From assembly GCF_001984195.1 (NCBI RefSeq), contig NZ_MTQN01000012.1, positions 1,054,001 to 1,118,000 of the forward strand: a DNA stretch of 64,000 nucleotides, in the 5' to 3' direction. Made by a program: the position numbers and the translations under genes. The notes beneath the pieces are model-generated. The model had not been told where the DNA came from. It did not search any database and saw nothing but the letters and a program-made list of their open reading frames with translations. This stretch comes from Kribbella sp. ALI-6-A. GTDB taxonomy: Bacteria > Actinomycetota > Actinomycetes > Propionibacteriales > Kribbellaceae. Positions 58,194 through 64,000 of this stretch are shown here, piece after piece. The stretch's first letter is position 1, and the number at the start of each line of letters is the position of its first letter.

Positions 58194-61100
58194 TCAGACG
58201 GTGATCTGCCGCGTCACCGTCGCTGCCTTGCCCCACCCGTCGGTGGTGGTCAGCGTGACCGTGTAAGTGCCCGCTGCCGGGAACGCGTGGGACATGGCCG
58301 ACGAGGTGCTGGTCGGCGTTCCGTCCCCGAAGTTCCACAGGTAGGTGAAGGTGTCGCCGGTGTTCGGATCGGCGGACCCCACCCCGGAGATGTTGCAGGT
58401 CAGGCCGGAGCAGGCCGGCGGGTTGATCACCGGGTTCGGCGCCACGTTCCCGGTCGGTTCGGTGATCGTCACCGTCTGCGTCGCGGTCGCCGTCGCACCC
58501 CACTCGTCCCTGGCGGTCAGCACCACCGTGTAGGTGTTGGCGCTGGTGTAGGTCCTGGTCGGCAGCGGGCCGGACCCGGTGCCGTTGCCGAAGTTCCAGG
58601 AGTACGTCAGCGTCGTCGGGCTCTCGTCGGTCGAGCTGCGGGCGTCGTACGTGCACACGTTCTGCTCGCACGCGATCGTGAAGCTCGGGACCGGCGGGAG
58701 GTTGCCCGGCGGGTGGATCACCGTGACGTGCCGCTCGGACGGCACCGGGGTGACCTGGTCGTGCTGGTCGACGGCCCGCACCCGGACCGTGTACGCCCCC
58801 GCCGGGATGACTGGGGTGGTGTAGGAGAAGTTGGACCCCGGCGTGCCCGGGCTGGTCAGGAACGCTGTCCGCCAACTGGCGTTCGTACTGGTGAAGGTGC
58901 CCGAGGAACTCATGTACTGACCGAGCGAGTTCACGATGCCGATCTCGACCCGCTGCATCGCCTGGTCGTCCTCGGCCCGGCCGGTGACGAAGATCTTGCC
59001 GTCGGTGAACTCGTTGCCCTCGTTCGGGGTCAGCAGCGCCTCGTTCAGCGTCGGCGGATTGTCCCCCGGGTAGATCCGGTACCGCGCGGTCGCGCCGCTG
59101 GTCGACGTGTCCTGCTGCCCCGCGGTGTCGTAGGCGAAGGCCGTCACGGACCAGTCGCCCTGCGTCGGCAGGTCGACGGGCAACGACCAGGTCGTGCTGG
59201 TGCCCCCAGGTGTGGCCAGCGTTGCCGGCAGCGTGGCGAAGGTGGCCGCCATCGATCCGTTCGGCTGCAGGTAGCGATTGGTGTCCTGATCCTCCAGGGC
59301 CACTCGTACCTCGGCCACGCCGACGTCGTCGGTCGCGGTACCGGTCAGGTCGAGGTGCAGCACCTGCCCGCCGGTGACCGTGCCGGTGACCGTCAACCGT
59401 CCGTCCGGCGGTGCGTCGCCTGGCACCTGGGCGCTGAGCGTGAGCCGCCCCTGATTGGAGTTCGACGTGGTCAGGCCCAGGTGGTCGGTGGCACGGACCG
59501 AGAAGCTGTACGTGCCCGGCTTCAAATTGAACGGTGTCGTGTAGGACCAGTTGTAGCTGGCCTGGTTGAGGTTCTGCGGCGCGACCCGGTACCAGCCGGC
59601 GATCGCGTCCACGCCCCAGGTCCCGTCGGCGGCCAGATTCTCCCGGGTGGTGCTGTTCCGGAGCTGGATCTCGACGTTCTGCAGCGACTGCTCGTCGTTC
59701 GCCGATCCGGCGAAGGTCAGCGGCTGTCCCGGCGTGACCACCACGGTCTGCACCGTGGTCGGCGGGATCATCGTCACCGGCGAGCTGATCGAGACCGTCG
59801 GCGCGACCCCGCTCTCGGTCACGATCCAGGTCCGGTCGGCGGTGTCCAGATCGGACTGACCGGACGTGTCGCTGGCTCTGGCCTGTGCCTGCCACTCGCC
59901 CTCGTACGGCACCGTCACCTCGTACGACCAGGTGGTACTGGTCGCGCCGACGACGTCAGGTGTGATCCGGAACGTGTTGCTGGTCGCCGACACCGAGCCG
60001 TCGTTCTGCAGGTAGCGGTTGTTGCTCAGGTCCCGCAAGGTCAGCCCGACGGAGTTGACGCCGAGGTCGTCGGTGGCCGAGCCGGTGATCGTGAACGTGA
60101 ACGAGTTCACCACGCTCTGGTTGGGCCCGGTGACGTTGGTGCTCGGAGTCTCGTCCGCGAGGCCGAACGTCTCGAACTTCTTGGTGGCCTTGGTCGGGTC
60201 CTGCACGTTGTTGCCGGCCACCGTTCGCGCCATCACGGTCAGTACCCGGTTCTGAGTCATTGTCAAAGGCAACGACCAGGTGGTCGAGGTCGCGTTCGGC
60301 GACGCCAGCGTGGCGTTGATGGTGTTCGGAGTGGTGGTTCCCCAGGTGGTCAGGTCGTCGTTGAGGTACCGGCGGCTGTTGCGGTCCATGATCTCGACCT
60401 GGACCCGCTGCACCCCGCTCGCGGCCGAGGCCGTGCCGTTGATCTGGTACTCCTCGTCGACCGGCTTGATCCGGCCCTCGATCGGGTCCGTGATCGCGGT
60501 CTCCACGCCGTTCGGCGCGGCGACCGAGTTGAAGTCGAAGAACCCGACCCGGCCGACGTTGTACTCGCCCTTGGTCTGCCCGTCACCGCCGACGAACAGG
60601 CCGCGCGGGGTCAGCTCGATGTGTTTGTCGCCCTCGAACGAGTTCGAGCCCGGGTTGAACCCGTCGATCGCCGTACCGTCGACCGGGTTCAGCGCGCCGA
60701 GGTGCTCACGCCGGACGACGGCGTCGCCGAGACCGTAGCCGGACAGGCCCTGACCGGTCCCGTAGCCCTGGTCGGTCAGACCCGGCCACGGTTGCGGTGA
60801 GGTCGGGGACTCGTGCCACGCGAAGTGGCCACCGACGTAGATCGCCTTCTCGGCGATGGCGATCGAGTAGACGCTGTCGAAGAGCCGGGAGATCCACAGC
60901 GGCTGGACGTTGTCGCCGCCCTCCATCGGGTACGCGACGACCGTGTCGTTGATCGGCGGGCGGTCGCCACCGGAACCGCTGGTGACCGCGAAGTACGTGC
61001 CGTCGGGAGAGATGTCGCCGCCGTAGATCCGCTGGATGCCGCCGACGAACTGCAGGTTGTCGTCCCACAGCCGGGTCCGCCAGGGCAGCAGCTTCTGCGT

Positions 61101-63719
61101 CCGGGCGTTGATCAGCGCGACGCCGTACCGGTCCTGGCCGTTGATCTGCCGGCCGGTGTGCACGACCAGCAGGCGGCCGAGGTCCGGGCTGAGCTTCAGG
61201 CGCTGCACGGTGAAGTCACCATTGGCGCCGATGCCACCGCTGACGTCGTTGACGAAGTCGGTGCGCACGGCACCGGTGTTGCCGTCGAGCGCGGCGAGCG
61301 CGCCGCGCGGGGCGCCGTTGATCGCGGTGAAGCGGCCACCGACGTACACGGTGGAGTTGGTCACCGCGAGCTCCTGCGGCTTGGCGTTCGCGTCGGCCAC
61401 GAAGCCGGTGACCGGCGCGCCGGTGACGGGATCGATCCGCGCGATGCCCTTGCGGGTCAGGCCGTTGACGGTGCCGAAGTTGCCGGCGATGTAGAGCTTG
61501 GTGCCGTCCGGCGACGCCTCGACCGCCTCGACGCCACCGTTGCCGATGACCGGCCGGAAGGTGGTGTCGATCAGGCCGGTGCTCAGGCTGAACGCCGCGA
61601 TCTGGGCCTGGTTGACGGTGGTGGTGTTGCCGGAGGCGTTGTTGCGCAAGGAGGTGAAGCCACCCGCGACGTACACGCGGTTGCCGACGACCTCGATGTC
61701 CCAGATCTCACCGGCACTGATCAGCGGGAAGTTGGTCCGCGGGGTGTCGGGCACGATCCGGTCACCGTGGCCCGGGCCCGGCGGCTGGGCGGCCGCGACG
61801 GCCACACCGGTCTTCTGAACGCTGTGCGTACCGTCGCTCACCGTCAGGGTGACCGTCCGGCTGCCGACGGTGGCGTAGGTGTGCGACGGGTTGTCGCCGG
61901 TTCCGGTCTGCCCGTCGCCGAAGTTCCAGCTGTAGGTCAACTGGTCGCCGTCGGGATCGAACGACCGGTTCGCGTCGAACTCGCACGTCATCGACGCGCA
62001 CCCGGTGACGAAGTCCGGGATCGGTGCCTCGTTCGTCGCGGTCGCGTCGGGTCCCGGGTCGAGCACGACCGAGAACATCACCGAGCGGGACACGGCCGAG
62101 CTGGTGGTGGCCGTCCGGGCCGCCGCGGTGCCGATCGGCACGCCGGCGTTGGAGTCGGCAACGACCGAGCTCACCTTGCCGGTGCCGGTGCTCGCGGCCG
62201 TGGTCCGCGAGGTGACCTCGGCGGGCAGGTTCCAGGTCTGCACGACCGACGACTTCTCGGTCCAGACGTTCACCAGCCAGGAGTTGCCCTTGGCCACCGG
62301 CGCGGCCGGGGTGGCGTGACTGCTCGACGACACGTCGACGCCGCGGACCGCGGAGGCGGACACCGTCGCGACTCCGGTACTGCGGTACGCCGTGACGCTG
62401 AGCGTCGACTTCGACAGCTCGCTGCCGGTCACGGTCACGTCGGTGCCGGCGTCGGAAGCCGATGCCGCCTTCGTCCAGGCGCGGCCGCGAACTCCGTTGC
62501 CGTCACGGGTCTGGATCAGCGTCCAGCCCGGGACCGCGTCGGTGATGGTGCCGGTGGTCGAGTTCGTCACCAGGAACAGCAACAGCCGGTCCTGGACCTG
62601 CACGTTCGTGGGGATCCGGACCGAGTGCGAGGACCGGTTGCCCGCCGTACTGGCAGCGCCGACGTACGAGACCTGGCCTTGGGAGACCGCTCCGACTGGA
62701 CTGATCTGCGCGGTCTCGGTGTCGGTCAGGGTGCCGTCGCTGACGGTCAGCGTCACTGTGCGCGGGCCGTCGGCGGCATAGGTGTGGTTCGGGTTGACCC
62801 CGGTTCCGGTCTGGCCGTCACCGAAGTTCCACGCGTAGGTGAGGGTGTTGCCGTCCGGGTCGGTCGACGACGAGGCGTCGAACCCGCAGACCAGCCCGTT
62901 GCAGCTGGACACGAAGGCCGCCACGGGCGGCTGGTTCACCGGATCCGCGACCTGGCCGGGGCTGATCACCAGCGAGAACATCACCGAGCGGGACGTCGCC
63001 GAACTCGTGGTCGCGGTCCGGCCCGCCGCGGTCCCGGTCGGCACCGCCGCCGCGGAGTCGGCGAGCACCGCGCTGACCTTGCCCGTCCCGATGGCGGCGG
63101 CGGTCGTCCGCGAGGTGGAACCGGCCGGCAGCGTCCAGGTGAGGTCGATCGAGGACTTCTCGGCCCAGACGTTCACCAGCCAGGAGTTCTGGTCGGCGAC
63201 CGGAACGGACGGCGTGGTGTGGCTGCTGCCGGACGCGTCGCTGCCCGCGACCGCCGAGGCGGAGACAGTGGCGTTGCCCGTACTGCGGTACGCCGCGACG
63301 CCGATCACCGACTTCAGCGTGTCACTGGTGGTGGCGGTGACGTTCGCGTTGATGTCCGCCGCGGTCGCCGTCTTGGTCCACAGCCGCCCGCGGACGCCGT
63401 TGCCGTCGCGCGACTGGAGCAGGGTCCAGCCGGCCAGGCTGTCCGTGAGCGTGCCGACCGTCGCGTTGACGGTGAGGTGGAGCACCAGCGCGTCACCGGC
63501 CTGTACGGTCGCGGGAATTCGGACGGTGTGACTCGTCCTGGCCCCGCTGGTACTGGCGCCGCCGACGTACGAGAGCTCGCCCGCTGCCGCGGAGGCCGAT
63601 GGCGCGAGGACCACCGTCGCGCCCAGGACAGGCACAAGAGCGACCACGACGACCAGCAGTAGGCGCAGAGCACGGCTTCGGCCACGGACGGATCGATCGA
63701 AGAGCTGGGACACAGTCAC
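58194..63719 (-). CDS. Giant secreted PKD-repeat and beta-propeller protein
   Basis: An 1841-residue exported protein. A basic N-terminus and hydrophobic segment (LRLLLVVVVALVPVLGATVVLAPSASA) form the signal peptide. Then follow two ~300-residue units, each a beta-sandwich of ~210 residues plus a PKD domain (YAWNFGDGQTGTG; YSWNFGDGQTGTG), a delta-60-type/beta-propeller region (about residues 660-1100), several Ig-like modules (1120-1640), and two more PKD domains at about 1676-1740 and 1765-1835. No catalytic motif or sortase signal is visible. It is probably a cell-surface or matrix adhesin/carbohydrate-binding protein. Repeats explain why antisense frames look long here. Confidence 0.88.
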   Translation of the reverse strand: MTVSQLFDRSVRGRSRALRLLLVVVVALVPVLGATVVLAPSASAAAGELSYVGGASTSGARTSHTVRIPATVQAGDALVLHLTVNATVGTLTDSLAGWTLLQSRDGNGVRGRLWTKTATAADINANVTATTSDTLKSVIGVAAYRSTGNATVSASAVAGSDASGSSHTTPSVPVADQNSWLVNVWAEKSSIDLTWTLPAGSTSRTTAAAIGTGKVSAVLADSAAAVPTGTAAGRTATTSSATSRSVMFSLVISPGQVADPVNQPPVAAFVSSCNGLVCGFDASSSTDPDGNTLTYAWNFGDGQTGTGVNPNHTYAADGPRTVTLTVSDGTLTDTETAQISPVGAVSQGQVSYVGAASTAGNRSSHSVRIPTNVQVQDRLLLFLVTNSTTGTITDAVPGWTLIQTRDGNGVRGRAWTKAASASDAGTDVTVTGSELSKSTLSVTAYRSTGVATVSASAVRGVDVSSSSHATPAAPVAKGNSWLVNVWTEKSSVVQTWNLPAEVTSRTTAASTGTGKVSSVVADSNAGVPIGTAAARTATTSSAVSRSVMFSVVLDPGPDATATNEAPIPDFVTGCASMTCEFDANRSFDPDGDQLTYSWNFGDGQTGTGDNPSHTYATVGSRTVTLTVSDGTHSVQKTGVAVAAAQPPGPGHGDRIVPDTPRTNFPLISAGEIWDIEVVGNRVYVAGGFTSLRNNASGNTTTVNQAQIAAFSLSTGLIDTTFRPVIGNGGVEAVEASPDGTKLYIAGNFGTVNGLTRKGIARIDPVTGAPVTGFVADANAKPQELAVTNSTVYVGGRFTAINGAPRGALAALDGNTGAVRTDFVNDVSGGIGANGDFTVQRLKLSPDLGRLLVVHTGRQINGQDRYGVALINARTQKLLPWRTRLWDDNLQFVGGIQRIYGGDISPDGTYFAVTSGSGGDRPPINDTVVAYPMEGGDNVQPLWISRLFDSVYSIAIAEKAIYVGGHFAWHESPTSPQPWPGLTDQGYGTGQGLSGYGLGDAVVRREHLGALNPVDGTAIDGFNPGSNSFEGDKHIELTPRGLFVGGDGQTKGEYNVGRVGFFDFNSVAAPNGVETAITDPIEGRIKPVDEEYQINGTASAASGVQRVQVEIMDRNSRRYLNDDLTTWGTTTPNTINATLASPNATSTTWSLPLTMTQNRVLTVMARTVAGNNVQDPTKATKKFETFGLADETPSTNVTGPNQSVVNSFTFTITGSATDDLGVNSVGLTLRDLSNNRYLQNDGSVSATSNTFRITPDVVGATSTTWSYEVTVPYEGEWQAQARASDTSGQSDLDTADRTWIVTESGVAPTVSISSPVTMIPPTTVQTVVVTPGQPLTFAGSANDEQSLQNVEIQLRNSTTRENLAADGTWGVDAIAGWYRVAPQNLNQASYNWSYTTPFNLKPGTYSFSVRATDHLGLTTSNSNQGRLTLSAQVPGDAPPDGRLTVTGTVTGGQVLHLDLTGTATDDVGVAEVRVALEDQDTNRYLQPNGSMAATFATLPATLATPGGTSTTWSLPVDLPTQGDWSVTAFAYDTAGQQDTSTSGATARYRIYPGDNPPTLNEALLTPNEGNEFTDGKIFVTGRAEDDQAMQRVEIGIVNSLGQYMSSSGTFTSTNASWRTAFLTSPGTPGSNFSYTTPVIPAGAYTVRVRAVDQHDQVTPVPSERHVTVIHPPGNLPPVPSFTIACEQNVCTYDARSSTDESPTTLTYSWNFGNGTGSGPLPTRTYTSANTYTVVLTARDEWGATATATQTVTITEPTGNVAPNPVINPPACSGLTCNISGVGSADPNTGDTFTYLWNFGDGTPTSTSSAMSHAFPAAGTYTVTLTTTDGWGKAATVTRQITV
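61800..63590 (-). repeat. 903-bp tandem duplication inside the PKD gene
   Basis: Two copies of the beta-sandwich plus PKD unit are offset by 903 bp: for example GAGAACATCACCGAGCGGGA occurs at 62071 and 62974. The encoded units align residue by residue (YVGGASTSGARTSHTVRIP versus YVGAASTAGNRSSHSVRIP). Confidence 0.8.
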
Positions 63720-63844
63720 TCACCAACCAGTGTTCGGATAATCGGACGCGCCCGGCCTGCGGCCGAGGCTGCGGTGAATCCGTGGAGATGAGGCGTGCTG
63801 GACTTTCGGGCGTTGCGGATCGCGACCGGCCGGAGCCGGCCGGT

Positions 63845-63856
63845 ATCACGCGTGAT
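63845..63856. promoter_or_regulatory. 12-bp palindrome in the PKD gene upstream region
   Basis: ATCACGCGTGAT, a perfect palindrome 126 bases upstream of the PKD gene start, a possible regulator site. The remaining 281-base region to the window edge holds hairpins at 63925-63941 (GATCCG/CGGATC with a poly-C loop) and 63947-63967 (GGCCGACTG/CAGTCGGCC) and no gene. Confidence 0.35.
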
Positions 63857-64000
63857 GATCGTCAACGGCGTCGTCGACCACGACAAAGCTCGTCACCCCC
63901 CAGTGACCGAGAACCCACCCGAAAGATCCGCCCCCCGGATCCTCACGGCCGACTGTGGCAGTCGGCCACGCTCTGTGCAAGGGCTTCGGCCCGGAACGGG

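Noticed and set aside
61800..63590. A CRISPR or microsatellite array from regular repeats in the PKD gene
   Set aside because: The repeats are long coding modules in frame with protein-level homology, without short repeat-spacer pattern.
58287..63662. Long plus-strand frames of 837 and 949 residues opposite the PKD gene
   Set aside because: They are rich in Arg, Val, Gly and Asp with no family motif, as expected for the complement of a GC-rich, third-position-biased gene. The minus strand has signal peptide, PKD motifs and repeats.

Overview
This is a chromosomal stretch of a very GC-rich actinobacterium. GTG starts, 1-4 bp stop/start overlaps and GGAGG-type ribosome binding sites are frequent, and several families are typical of Actinomycetota (DUF5926 with SEC-C, DUF3152, deazaflavin/F420-type oxidoreductase, YcaQ-type glycosylase, TrbL-like protein). 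The gene mix looks like Nocardioidaceae and most like Kribbella, but that genus call is inference. I see no rRNA, tRNA, CRISPR array, insertion sequence or prophage.

Layout. 0-4 kb: 5'-truncated arginine deiminase, a possible small RNA with strong terminators, a SEC-C protein, an RsbW-like kinase and a glycerophosphodiesterase. 4.2-9 kb: a minus-strand sulfur-scavenging operon (flavin reductase, lipoprotein, permease, ATPase, FMN monooxygenase) preceded by a small ORF that ends like the actinobacterial cysteine leader peptides. 9.1-10.2 kb: an ECF-like sigma factor overlapping an O6-alkylguanine transferase. 10.3-13.9 kb: a methyltransferase, a TPP-riboswitch-controlled CytX transporter, a hydrolase and a membrane protein. 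14-21 kb: a DUF3152 protease, a McrB-N-like protein, an AAA ATPase, a frameshifted YcaQ-type gene, a small alarmone synthetase and an MFS exporter; two promoter regions here share a CTAG-rich motif. 21-28.4 kb: a heterodimeric ABC exporter with one degenerate ATP site, an S9 peptidase, and a WYL regulator divergent from RidA/SRPBCC genes.

28.4-33.8 kb holds the most distinctive system: a compact five-gene operon (nitrilase, internally duplicated membrane protein, amidase, tautomerase-fold protein, S66 peptidase) divergent from an HxlR regulator. Two near-identical 17-bp palindromes, 42 bp apart, frame the operon promoter. It looks like an inducible nitrile/amide/carbamoyl catabolic unit; the substrate is unknown.

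33.8-50 kb carries mostly separate housekeeping or accessory genes: ABM and PhzF proteins, a large secreted phosphodiester glycosidase/phosphoesterase, rhodanese, Fpg, GlxA-type regulator, adenosine deaminase, TetR/DDN pair, Aat, EcsC, HMG-CoA lyase and others. 50-52.3 kb has an orphan TrbL-like protein and partner. 52.5-58.1 kb has a MarR gene with its own operator, a sulfite-oxidase-type molybdoenzyme, and a TetR gene with twin operators divergent from an ATPase-dead ABC-like protein and a YhgE/Pip membrane protein. 58.2-63.7 kb is one giant secreted PKD/beta-propeller protein with a 903-bp internal duplication. The last 280 bases are its upstream region, with palindromes but no gene.
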